Below are positions 9,052 to 17,357 of a DNA stretch of 64,000 nucleotides, piece after piece. The translations under genes and the position numbers were made by a program. A model generated the notes under the pieces. That model had not been told where the DNA came from and did not search any database. It worked only from the letters and a program-made list of their open reading frames with translations. Every line of letters starts with the position of its first letter. Position 1 is the first letter of the stretch. The stretch is from assembly GCA_003153395.1 (NCBI GenBank), contig PLYP01000006.1:1-64000 (forward strand), read 5' to 3'. The stretch is from Candidatus Saccharimonadota bacterium (GTDB lineage: Bacteria; Patescibacteriota; Saccharimonadia; Saccharimonadales; UBA4665).

Positions 9052-10419
9052 ATGGAACCCACTATATCCGGAGTAACAGGAAACCCGCCCCAAAACTCAG
9101 AAGCTGAAGCAAGCTTACTGGGAGCTTTACTAATCGATAGTGAAGCCATAGTAAAAATTGCCGACTCAATTAGCGCGTCTGACTTTTATGATAAGAAACA
9201 CGAGAGGATTTACGAATCAATTCTAAAGTTATATGAAAATCATCAAGCCGTAGACGTTCTTACTCTCGCCGATCAGCTTAAAAACTCCGGCTATCTGGAC
9301 AGTATTGGCGGTCCGTCTTACCTCACAGAACTAACTAATTTTGTTCCAACAGCTGCACATGTCGAACAATACGCCGATATTGTGTCTCAAAAAGCAATGC
9401 GCCGTCGTCTAATTAAAGCGTCCAGAGAGATTACCGGATTAGGCTTCGATGAATCTAAGCAGCTTAGAGAACTTATTGAAGAAGCCGAAACTCGTCTATT
9501 TAATGTTAGCCAGCAGCATATTAAGCAAGACGTAATAAGCTTAGAAGCGATCTTAGCGGAAAGCTTCGACAGACTGGACGACTTGCATAAAGATAAGCAA
9601 AAAATTAGAGGTGTGCCAACGGGTTTTAAGGACCTGGACTCCACTCTAGCTGGTTTTCAGCGCTCAGACCTCGTAATTCTCGCAGCTAGACCATCTATGG
9701 GGAAAACTGCCCTAGCACTTAACTTTGCGCATAATGTGGCCGTCCAGTCTAATGAGCCGGTACTGATTTTTAGCCTGGAGATGAGTAAGGAACAGCTTGT
9801 CGACCGGCTTCTATCCATTGAATCCGGCGTAGATGCTTGGGCTCTTAGAACTGGAAATCTAACAGACGCCGATTTTGAAAAAATTGGCCAAGCTATGGGC
9901 ACACTAAGCGAAGCACCTATTTTTATTGATGACACTCCTAGCATAACCATTAGTGATCTAAGGACAAAAGCACGCCGCGAAGCTCATAAACGAGACCTGG
10001 GACTAATTATAGTTGACTATCTGCAGCTAATGAGTGGCGGCGCAAGATTAGGAGGAGATGGCAACAGAGTTCAGGAAATTTCGGAAATCTCCAGAGGTCT
10101 TAAAGGAGTAGCCAGAGAACTGAATGTACCTATTCTAGCGCTGAGTCAGTTAAGCCGATCTGTAGAAAGCCGAAGCCCGCAAATTCCACAGCTAGCTGAT
10201 CTAAGGGAATCTGGTTCAATTGAGCAGGACAGTGATGTGGTTATGTTTATCTATAGAGAAGATTACTATAATCCCGATACGGACAGGAAAAAAATGGCAG
10301 ATATATTCATCAAAAAGCATAGAAACGGCCCGGTTGGAGGTGTTGAGCTATACTTTGAAAACGAAAAACAACGTTTTCGATCAGTAGATACGCGTCACCA
10401 AGACCCATTTAACAGTTAG
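9052..10419 (+). CDS. dnaB: Replicative DNA helicase
   Basis: Hexameric 5'-3' helicase of the fork. The N-terminal helical domain (about 10-110) starts PPQNSEAEASLLGALL. The RecA-like C-terminal domain has FKDLDSTLAGFQRSDLVILAAR leading into Walker A PSMGKTAL (about 217-224), Walker B LIIVDYLQLM, ALSQLSRSVE, and the late DLRESGSIEQDSDVV motif. At 455 residues it has normal length; no intein is present. A GAAGGGA sequence precedes the ATG. It sits directly behind dnaX. Confidence 0.95.
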   Translation: MEPTISGVTGNPPQNSEAEASLLGALLIDSEAIVKIADSISASDFYDKKHERIYESILKLYENHQAVDVLTLADQLKNSGYLDSIGGPSYLTELTNFVPTAAHVEQYADIVSQKAMRRRLIKASREITGLGFDESKQLRELIEEAETRLFNVSQQHIKQDVISLEAILAESFDRLDDLHKDKQKIRGVPTGFKDLDSTLAGFQRSDLVILAARPSMGKTALALNFAHNVAVQSNEPVLIFSLEMSKEQLVDRLLSIESGVDAWALRTGNLTDADFEKIGQAMGTLSEAPIFIDDTPSITISDLRTKARREAHKRDLGLIIVDYLQLMSGGARLGGDGNRVQEISEISRGLKGVARELNVPILALSQLSRSVESRSPQIPQLADLRESGSIEQDSDVVMFIYREDYYNPDTDRKKMADIFIKKHRNGPVGGVELYFENEKQRFRSVDTRHQDPFNS

Positions 10420-10439
10420 GTAACCATAACTCTTATGGC

Positions 10440-10445
10440 TATAAT
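10440..10445 (+). promoter_or_regulatory. -10 box of the GT-C-like membrane protein gene
   Basis: TATAAT ending 10 bases before the ATG at 10456, with no Shine-Dalgarno sequence. Confidence 0.5.
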
Positions 10446-10455
10446 ACTTTAAAGC

Positions 10456-11646
10456 ATGAAAAGACTTAGGGCTCATTATAAGAGAGTCAATTTAACTTAC
10501 CTGACACTAGCAGTAGTTATTTTAATTGGACTAGCATTTCTGCTACTTTATCATCTTGGTAGTCTTACCGGCGGACTCAGCAGCGGCGAGATTGATACCA
10601 GCAAGGCTGTAGTTGGATGGCATGGAATTTATCATAATCCGCTCAATCTACCAATAAACTTTATACGCAGCATAGTCTTCTTTATTTATCCCACTCATGG
10701 ACAAACGCTAACAAGACTACCTAATACTTTGTTTGGACTGCTAAGTATCATTAATTTCAGTTTTCTAGTTTATCTATGGCACGGTAAGCGTACAGCTATT
10801 TTGGCTGGCACTCTATTTGCTAGCGCAGCCTGGACTCTACATGTATCACGTCTTGCCAGCATGGACGTTATGTATTTATGGGGCATAACAACTTTACTTT
10901 TATCTCATGTTATCTATTACCAGTTTAAAGATAAGTTGCGTTACTTTTACATAAATTTATTTGTTTGGGGGATACTAATTACTATTCCAGGCCTAATATG
11001 GCTAGTAATCATTGATTTAGCTTTTCAAAGGTCGCGAATTGCAAGCAGCTGGAAGAGCTTAAACAAATGGTGGCAAAGAATTATAGCAGTCATTTTACCC
11101 TTGTTATGGCTACCGTTACTAGTTTTGTCTTTTCGCAGTAGCTCACTATTAAAACAATGGGTAGGTTTACCTAATCGTTTTCCGAGCCTACTTCACATTT
11201 TAAAAGATATAATCGCTGTACCGTTTCATTTATTTATTAGAGGTCCTAAGTATCCAACTCTTTGGCTTGGTAAAGTACCGGTTTTAGACTTTTTTGTTCT
11301 AGCTATGGCCGTAATTGGCATATACTTTTATGCCCAAAACTATAAGAGCTCACGCAGTCGCTTGCTTGGTTCGCTGTTTTTAGTATCAGCTCTACTTGTT
11401 GGTTTAGGTGGATCAGTCAGCTTTAGCCTGGTTGTTCCGTTCGCGTATTTAATGGCGTCTACAGGAATTACTTATCTTCTTAGAAGTTGGATGAACGTCT
11501 TTCCGCTTAATCCGCTTGCTAGAAGCCTAGGTGTTACATTAATAGTTCTAGCAGTAACAGCAAGCTGTATATACAATCTTAGGTCATACTTTATAGCTTG
11601 GCCAGGTAATCCTGATACTAAAGCCAATTTTAACCGACGGCTATAA
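10456..11646 (+). CDS. Multi-pass membrane protein, GT-C glycosyltransferase-like
   Basis: About ten predicted membrane helices over 396 residues. The first (about 16-36) is followed by a long extracytoplasmic loop with WHGIYHNPLNLPINFIR. The topology and the repeating membrane/loop pattern with TLTRLPNTLFG and LAGTLFASAAWTLHVSRLASMD resemble the dolichyl-phosphate-mannose/ArnT (PMT, GT39/GT83) superfamily, whose SR.xxMD-like loop is seen here as SRLASMD. The expected acidic D-E catalytic motif in loop 1 is not obvious (GEIDTSK is the nearest), so it may be a divergent or inactive relative. It lies between dnaB and ybaB. Confidence 0.6.
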   Translation: MKRLRAHYKRVNLTYLTLAVVILIGLAFLLLYHLGSLTGGLSSGEIDTSKAVVGWHGIYHNPLNLPINFIRSIVFFIYPTHGQTLTRLPNTLFGLLSIINFSFLVYLWHGKRTAILAGTLFASAAWTLHVSRLASMDVMYLWGITTLLLSHVIYYQFKDKLRYFYINLFVWGILITIPGLIWLVIIDLAFQRSRIASSWKSLNKWWQRIIAVILPLLWLPLLVLSFRSSSLLKQWVGLPNRFPSLLHILKDIIAVPFHLFIRGPKYPTLWLGKVPVLDFFVLAMAVIGIYFYAQNYKSSRSRLLGSLFLVSALLVGLGGSVSFSLVVPFAYLMASTGITYLLRSWMNVFPLNPLARSLGVTLIVLAVTASCIYNLRSYFIAWPGNPDTKANFNRRL

Positions 11647-11651
11647 CGTTA

Positions 11652-11657
11652 TATAAT
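11652..11657 (+). promoter_or_regulatory. -10 box of ybaB-recR
   Basis: TATAAT 34 bases before the ybaB ATG, followed by a GAGGGAAG ribosome binding site at proper distance. This is a conventional leadered start. Confidence 0.5.
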
Positions 11658-11691
11658 GGATATAACGAAAGTAATGTAGAGAGGGAAGTAA

Positions 11692-11985
11692 ATGAGCCGA
11701 TTTGACCAAGCTAAAATGCTAATGAAGGTTAAGAAGATCCAGGGTGAGCTGCAGAAAATGACCATCACTATTGAAAAAGGTGATGGCGCTGTAAAAGTAG
11801 AAATGTCTGGTGAACAGAAATTAAAGAAGATTCATATTGATCCTGAATATATCGATTTAGATGATATCGGACAACTTGAAAGATGGATAGAAGATGCCGT
11901 TAAAGACGCAATTAACGAAAGCCAAAAAATAGCCGCCGAGAAAATGCAGCCCATGATGGGCGCCCTCGGCAATCTAGGCATGTAA
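11692..11985 (+). CDS. YbaB/EbfC nucleoid-associated protein
   Basis: Small dimeric DNA-binding protein commonly encoded between dnaX and recR. The 97-residue protein has the family pattern: helical N-terminus (KMLMKVKKIQGELQKM), central strands with VKVEMSGEQKLKKIHIDPEYID, and a C-terminal helix with EDAVKDAINESQKIAAEKM followed by a Met/Gly-rich tail. It is 15 bases from recR. Here the usual dnaX-ybaB-recR cluster is kept but interrupted by dnaB and a membrane protein. Confidence 0.9.
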   Translation: MSRFDQAKMLMKVKKIQGELQKMTITIEKGDGAVKVEMSGEQKLKKIHIDPEYIDLDDIGQLERWIEDAVKDAINESQKIAAEKMQPMMGALGNLGM

Positions 11986-12000
11986 ACCAAGAACTCCTAA

Positions 12001-12606
12001 ATGCAAATATTACCGCCAGTACTTACTGATCTAGTTGAAGCGTTTGGTCGTCTTCCGGGCGTAGGCCCCAGGACTGCAGAACGCTATGCTTACTACTTAG
12101 TTCGTCATGCTGATGATGCAACGCATCAACTGGCTGCAGCATTAAATGCCTTACCCGAAGGAATTGGTTACTGCGAGAAAACTTACGCGCTTGTACCTAA
12201 AGGTCAGAAATTATCCGATCTATACACCGACCCCAGGCGTAATAAAAAGATTGTTGCAATTGTTGCAGAACCATTTGATATAGTCGCACTAGAGAAAACA
12301 GGCCAGTTTAACGGCACTTATCACGTACTGGGTGGTCTGGTTTCACCGATAGACGGCATTACTCCGGAACAGCTTAGAATTGACCAGCTAATAAAGAGAA
12401 TGGACGAGGATAAGGTAGAAGAAGTTATTCTGGCTTTAAATGCCAGCGTAGAAGGAGAATCAACTTCTCTATATATTCAGCAGCAAATTGGTAAAAGAAA
12501 AATTAAAATTACTCGGTTAGCTCGAGGTCTGCCAATTGGCGTAGACCTAGAATACGCCGATCAAATTACTCTAACCAGGGCTCTAGAAGGCCGTCAGGTG
12601 TTCTAG
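12001..12606 (+). CDS. recR: Recombination protein RecR without zinc finger
   Basis: Works with RecO/RecF in loading RecA onto gapped DNA. The N-terminal helix-hairpin-helix FGRLPGVGPRTAERYAYYL (15-33), the DPRR motif after the zinc-finger position, the Toprim core (KKIVAIVAEPFDIVALEKTG, then GTYHVLGGLVSPIDGITPEQL) and a C-terminal Walker-like TRLARGLPIGVDLEYAD are all clear. The canonical C4 finger just before DPRR is lost: none of its four positions is Cys, and only one Cys (near residue 58) remains in the region. Length 201 is normal, so the segment is substituted rather than deleted. Confidence 0.93.
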   Translation: MQILPPVLTDLVEAFGRLPGVGPRTAERYAYYLVRHADDATHQLAAALNALPEGIGYCEKTYALVPKGQKLSDLYTDPRRNKKIVAIVAEPFDIVALEKTGQFNGTYHVLGGLVSPIDGITPEQLRIDQLIKRMDEDKVEEVILALNASVEGESTSLYIQQQIGKRKIKITRLARGLPIGVDLEYADQITLTRALEGRQVF

Positions 12607-12630
12607 TTTGGTTTAAGCTAGCCTATCACC

Positions 12631-12636
12631 TACAAT
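12631..12636 (+). promoter_or_regulatory. -10 box of the DHH phosphoesterase gene
   Basis: TACAAT ending 8 bases before the ATG at 12645, with no Shine-Dalgarno sequence. Confidence 0.45.
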
Positions 12637-12644
12637 TACTACAA

Positions 12645-13658
12645 ATGGCCACCTATCCAGACACCGACAAAATAAAAGATATTATTGAGGCTGCTAACAC
12701 TATAGTTATAGTTCAGGCCGACAACCCTGACGCTGATAGTTTAGGTAGCGCACTGGCATTAGAGCAAATACTTCACGATTTAGGTAAAACACCTTATCTC
12801 TATTCTGGAGCAGAAATGCCCGGATATCTAAGATATTTAACCGGTTGGGATAGAGTAGAAAAAGAACTTCCCAATAAATTTGATGCTTCAATTATAGTAG
12901 ACGCTTCGACCATGACACTGCTAGAAAAACTTACTAAAAGTAACCAGCAAGGCTGGTTAGCATCTAAACCATGTATTGTTCTTGATCACCACGAAATAGT
13001 AGATAATAAAGTACCGTTTTCAACTGTAGAAATTAATGATCATAATCGCTCTTCAACTGGCGAGCTAATCTACCTAATCTCTAAGCAGTTAGGCTGGAAT
13101 ATGTCGCAAGTAGCTCAGGAAAATATAATGCACTCCATACTCGGTGACACCCAAGGGCTTAGCAATCAGCTAGCAACGGCCGAAACCTATCGGATTATGG
13201 CCGATATGATAGAAGCTGGGGTAGACAGACCATATCTTGAAGAGAAAAGACGTGAGTATTCTAAAATGCCTCTAAGCATATTTAGATATAAAGCGGACCT
13301 CATTAAACGGACAGAATTTAAAGAAAACGATTCAATAGCTCTCCTAGTTATTCCCCAGGATGAAATAAACAAATATAGTCCGCTATATAATCCCGGTCCT
13401 CTAATTCAAGGCGATATGCTGCAAACTAAAAATGTTCGCGTTGCCATTGTTTTAAAATATTATGATGACAAAAAAGTTACTGCTGCTATTCGTGCCAATA
13501 TTGGAGCACCGATAGCTGCGGGCCTTGCCGAACATTTTGGCGGTGGTGGGCATAAGTACGCCGGTGGCTTTAAGACTAGTCCTAATCAAGATATAGATAA
13601 GATTAAGCAGGAATGCTTTGATAAAAGTATCGAGCTACTTAAACAAATAGTAGATTAA
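12645..13658 (+). CDS. DHH/DHHA1 phosphoesterase (NrnA/GdpP-like)
   Basis: Likely degrades short oligoribonucleotides, pAp or cyclic dinucleotide products. Motif I is NPDADSLGS (about 27-35), motif III is DHH in VLDHHEIVDN (about 109-118), and the C-terminal DHHA1 domain ends in GGGGHKYAGG. In most relatives motif I starts with His two residues before NPDGD. Here that position is Ala (QADNPDAD) and the Gly is also Ala, while the metal-binding Asp residues are kept. The 337 residues fit NrnA. There are no transmembrane, PAS or GGDEF parts, which argues against GdpP. Confidence 0.85.
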   Translation: MATYPDTDKIKDIIEAANTIVIVQADNPDADSLGSALALEQILHDLGKTPYLYSGAEMPGYLRYLTGWDRVEKELPNKFDASIIVDASTMTLLEKLTKSNQQGWLASKPCIVLDHHEIVDNKVPFSTVEINDHNRSSTGELIYLISKQLGWNMSQVAQENIMHSILGDTQGLSNQLATAETYRIMADMIEAGVDRPYLEEKRREYSKMPLSIFRYKADLIKRTEFKENDSIALLVIPQDEINKYSPLYNPGPLIQGDMLQTKNVRVAIVLKYYDDKKVTAAIRANIGAPIAAGLAEHFGGGGHKYAGGFKTSPNQDIDKIKQECFDKSIELLKQIVD

Positions 13659-13679
13659 TTATAATATTAAAAATAAGAC

Positions 13680-15086
13680 ATGAAGCTATATAACACTTTA
13701 ACTAAACAAGAAGACGAAATAACCCCACTAAATCCACCAGTAGTCACTGTTTACACCTGTGGTCCGACAGTCTACGACTATTCTCACGTTGGCCATTTGT
13801 TTAACTACGTCCGTATGGACATGCTTATACGGGTTTTAAAAGCCGGTGGCTATAAAACAAAGTGGGTAATGAATATAACTGACGTCGGGCACTTAGTAAG
13901 TGATGCCGATGAAGGTGAAGATAAGCTAGAAAAAGGCGCTAAGCGTGAGGGTAAATCGGCCTGGGAAATAGCCGAATTTTATACACAAGATTTCTTTGAA
14001 GGCATGAAGCTTCTCAATAATTTAAAGCCTGATCACATAGTTAAGGCCACGGATCATATTAAGGACCAGATCCGTCTCATTAAAATACTAGAGGAAAAAG
14101 GTTTTACCTACATAATTGATGACGGAGTATATTATGATACCTCGTTATTTCCAAAATATGGGCAGTTCGCGAATCTAGATTTAGATGAACAGCAAGCTGG
14201 TGCCAGAGTTGAGGTCAACCCTCAGAAAAGGCAGCCTTACGATTTTGCGTTATGGAAATTTTCTCCTAAAGATTCTCATCGGGACATGGAATGGGGCAGT
14301 CCATGGGGCAAGGGTTTTCCGGGATGGCATATAGAGTGTTCGGCAATGAGCATGAAATATTTAGGAGACACACTAGATATTCATACCGGCGGTATAGATC
14401 ACATTCCTATTCATCACACTAATGAAATTGCTCAGAGTGAAGCTGCAACTGGTAAGCCACTGGCTAATTACTGGCTCCATAGTAATCATGTGCTGATAGA
14501 CGGTAAAAAAATATCCAAGAGTCTTGGTAATTCTATCCGGCTTCAGGAAGTAATTGAAAGAGGCTACGAACCAGAAGTGCTCAGACTACATATACTTGAA
14601 TCTCACTACAGGAACCAATCCAGGTTTAGCTGGGACAGCTTAGAAGCCGCTAAGCATAGATTAGATGATTTAAGAGCAATGGCGGCACTTAGATATCAAG
14701 TGCAAGAAACTGTTCATGATGCCGCTACCTTTTCTTTAGAAGACGTACCTGATGAATTAAAGAACATACTTCAGAATGATCTTAATACGCCTGAAGCTTT
14801 GGCTTTTTTGAGCCACGTGAACACGCAGCTACTACTAGTATTAATTGAAGACGATATGCTTGATCACTTTGTGCTGATGCTAGAAGGAATAGATTGGCTG
14901 CTGGGGCTTAATTTATCTAAAGTCAAAGATATTTCAAGCAGGCAAAAAAACTTAATTATGGAACGCGAAGCTGCCAGGAAAAATAACGATTGGGGTAGGG
15001 CCGATAGCCTGCGTAATGAACTAGAAAATCAGAAGGTGGGAATCAGGGATACCGACAACGGTCCTATTTGGTTCCCGCTTTCGTAG
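13680..15086 (+). CDS. cysS: Cysteinyl-tRNA synthetase
   Basis: Charges tRNA-Cys. Class I signatures: the HIGH equivalent is HVGH in VYDYSHVGHLFNYVRMD (about 34-50), and the KMSKS equivalent is KKISKSLGNS. All four zinc ligands seem present: Cys in TCGPTVYD, Cys in GWHIECSAMS, and His/Glu in HHTNEIAQSE, in contrast to the zinc-free DnaX and RecR nearby. Length 468 is typical. A TATAAT ends 14 bases before the ATG. The last 23 bases overlap the 3' end of the convergent AI-2E permease gene. Confidence 0.95.
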   Translation: MKLYNTLTKQEDEITPLNPPVVTVYTCGPTVYDYSHVGHLFNYVRMDMLIRVLKAGGYKTKWVMNITDVGHLVSDADEGEDKLEKGAKREGKSAWEIAEFYTQDFFEGMKLLNNLKPDHIVKATDHIKDQIRLIKILEEKGFTYIIDDGVYYDTSLFPKYGQFANLDLDEQQAGARVEVNPQKRQPYDFALWKFSPKDSHRDMEWGSPWGKGFPGWHIECSAMSMKYLGDTLDIHTGGIDHIPIHHTNEIAQSEAATGKPLANYWLHSNHVLIDGKKISKSLGNSIRLQEVIERGYEPEVLRLHILESHYRNQSRFSWDSLEAAKHRLDDLRAMAALRYQVQETVHDAATFSLEDVPDELKNILQNDLNTPEALAFLSHVNTQLLLVLIEDDMLDHFVLMLEGIDWLLGLNLSKVKDISSRQKNLIMEREAARKNNDWGRADSLRNELENQKVGIRDTDNGPIWFPLS

Positions 15087-16188
15087 TAACCTTATTAAAT
15101 TTAGGCTCATCGATAATATCTTTTGAATAAAAGAATTCTAGAATCGCTATTTTAAGACAGCCGGCAATAGGAATTGCAACAAGTCCTCCAACCAGACCGC
15201 CAAAACTAATACCGATTACTACTGACATAAAGACAAGCAGCGGCGACATATTTGTGGTATTGGCTTGAATTCTAGGTTGAACAATATAGGCTTCAATCTG
15301 CATATAGAAAATATAGTAAAGTAGAATAATTATTGCTGAACTAGTTGAGTCAAATAGAGCTATAGTAGTAACAATAACTGCCCCAATTGTATGACCAACT
15401 AAAGGTATTAATCCGCAGATAAATATAATTACTATTATTGCCGCTGGATAGCTAATATGAAGCAGCAGAACAGCCGGCATAATTAATAACGAAGCAAGCG
15501 CCGCCAGTATAACCTGACCATTTACGTAACCACGAATCACCCTATACATGTCGTTACCAATTCTATCGACCATTTTATGGTGCCTGTCGGGCACAATCTC
15601 TCGCACAAATCTAATCCAGCGAGGACCCTCTACAAGCATCATGAACGTAAGAACTAGAACTGTAAGTACCGCGAAAAAGCTACTTCCAACTGATCGAGCC
15701 GTAGTAAATGCTGTCCCACCAATATTCTTTAGTCGGCCAGAAAGCTGACTCGATATTGAATTGACTTCATTCTGCAGATGATAGTGACGTATAAATCCGC
15801 CTACCGCCCCATTTTGACTTCTAAAATCATTAATAAGCTTTGGTGCCTGATTAATTAAACTCTCAGTTTGTTTAATAAGCGGAGGAACTATGCTGGCAAT
15901 AAAAATACCTAGGACTAACACTACTGCTAGGAACGATAGAGTTGTAGCAATTGAGCGGCTGCCGCGGCTTTTACCCGGCAGTTGACGACTAAGCCAAAAA
16001 ACTGGAGCGTTTAAGGCTAGAGCTAGAAAAAAAGCGGTAAAAATTAGAGTCAATGGGTAAGAAGCTCTTCGAACTACGTAAGTAAGAAGAATAATAACTA
16101 AAGTTAAAAGAGCTAAGCGTACGAATGTTTCGGTGGATACGGTAACGGCAACTTCAGGTAACTTCTCTGAGTTTCGGAATTTTAACAT
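15064..16188 (-). CDS. AI-2E family (PerM/YdiK-type) membrane protein
   Basis: Polytopic protein of the AI-2 exporter / Na+-H+ antiporter-like family, 374 residues. There are paired N-terminal helices (about 20-60), a third helix near 75-100, a long extracytoplasmic amphipathic segment (about 105-165, KQTESLINQAPKLINDFRSQ), then a cluster of C-terminal helices with GYVNGQVILAALASLLIMPAVLLL and LIPLVGHTIGAVIV, the characteristic P.vG..iG region. It is last gene of a minus-strand envelope operon, 2 bases behind a glycosyltransferase stop. The transported substrate is unknown. Confidence 0.82.
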   Translation of the reverse strand: MLKFRNSEKLPEVAVTVSTETFVRLALLTLVIILLTYVVRRASYPLTLIFTAFFLALALNAPVFWLSRQLPGKSRGSRSIATTLSFLAVVLVLGIFIASIVPPLIKQTESLINQAPKLINDFRSQNGAVGGFIRHYHLQNEVNSISSQLSGRLKNIGGTAFTTARSVGSSFFAVLTVLVLTFMMLVEGPRWIRFVREIVPDRHHKMVDRIGNDMYRVIRGYVNGQVILAALASLLIMPAVLLLHISYPAAIIVIIFICGLIPLVGHTIGAVIVTTIALFDSTSSAIIILLYYIFYMQIEAYIVQPRIQANTTNMSPLLVFMSVVIGISFGGLVGGLVAIPIAGCLKIAILEFFYSKDIIDEPKFNKVTTKAGTK

Positions 16189-16190
16189 GA

Positions 16191-17357
16191 CTACATTATG
16201 TCCTTTTGTTTACGCTTAATCAATGCATCCTCATATATACCAAGTAATTTGCTGCCAACAATTTTAACGTCAAAATCTTTGGTAAAGTTTTCACCCCAGG
16301 CCGCTTTTTCACTTCTCATATTAGGATTGTTTAAATACAGCTTTAAAGCGTCGGCCAGATTCTTAGGGCTATATCGATTAAACAGCAAACTCGGTTGACT
16401 GGATAAAACAGATGAATAGCCTACGTTATTGCCGGCCAGAACTAAGGAATTGCCTGAAGCCATAGCTTCCAATAGCACTATTCCAAAACTTTCTCCTCCA
16501 GTACTGGGAAATATAGATATGTTGGCCGATGCTAAATATTTAGGCTTATCTTCCTCGCTAATAAATCCAGTAAAATCTACCATTCCGGATAACTTATGTC
16601 GTTTAGCATATCGTTTTAGCTTTCTTTCTAACGGTCCGGCTCCGCATATAATAATCCGGCATTCGGGAAAGTTATCCTTACTTTCGGCAAGAATCTTGAC
16701 GGCTTTAAGTATAGTTAAGCACCCTTTCCGCCTTACTAGCCGGCCTAGAAACAATATATTTATTTTGTCGTCCTGATACTTTGCTAGCGGTGTAGCGCTA
16801 TTAAACTTTGCGTAATCCACTACGTTAGGTAGCACCTCGCTGCCTTTACCAAAATCTCTTTTAGCTATTCTCTGTGCGGCAGTAGAAACGCTCAGCATTT
16901 TATCGAATCTCTTTAGCGATCTATATAGCCATTTTCCCAGAAACCAGTCGCCAACAGATAAATACCATGAATTAGGGACAATATGAAACGTGCCAATTAC
17001 GGCAGTTGTTTTTGGACTAAGTTTAATTAGTTTTGCCCCCATCATTGGGCTATATGGCGTCTGTACATGCAGAACATCGAACTTTTCTTCCTGAATTAAT
17101 TTCTTAAGTCTGGATTTTTTAGCTGGCAGGGGAATAGATAACTTATTACCATTGGATGCCACATGAAGAGATCTGCTTAATGAAATAGCGTCCCCAATCC
17201 CATCGGCTATTTTGCCGGAAACAAGATAACGCACTTCATGGCCTAGACTTTTATAATAGCCCCCTAGAGCAAGAATATATTGTTGAACTCCGTCAGGTTT
17301 TTCTAACCCACCGTCAAGCACAAATCCAATTTTAAGTTGTGGCTCGGATTTCTCCAT
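16191..17357 (-). CDS. GT4 family glycosyltransferase
   Basis: Transfers a sugar from an activated donor to a lipid or glycan acceptor at the inner membrane face. GT-B fold signs: an N-terminal GFVLDGGLEKPDGVQQYILALGG-type acceptor loop, INILFLGRLVRRKGC at the start of the donor domain (about 203-217), RIIICGAGPLERKLK, and the E-x7-E motif in GGESFGIVLLEAMASG. 388 residues. Its start overlaps the 3' end of the upstream glycosyltransferase by 26 bases, so the two are tightly coupled. Pairing suggests sequential steps of one glycolipid or polysaccharide pathway. Confidence 0.88.
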   Translation of the reverse strand: MEKSEPQLKIGFVLDGGLEKPDGVQQYILALGGYYKSLGHEVRYLVSGKIADGIGDAISLSRSLHVASNGNKLSIPLPAKKSRLKKLIQEEKFDVLHVQTPYSPMMGAKLIKLSPKTTAVIGTFHIVPNSWYLSVGDWFLGKWLYRSLKRFDKMLSVSTAAQRIAKRDFGKGSEVLPNVVDYAKFNSATPLAKYQDDKINILFLGRLVRRKGCLTILKAVKILAESKDNFPECRIIICGAGPLERKLKRYAKRHKLSGMVDFTGFISEEDKPKYLASANISIFPSTGGESFGIVLLEAMASGNSLVLAGNNVGYSSVLSSQPSLLFNRYSPKNLADALKLYLNNPNMRSEKAAWGENFTKDFDVKIVGSKLLGIYEDALIKRKQKDIM

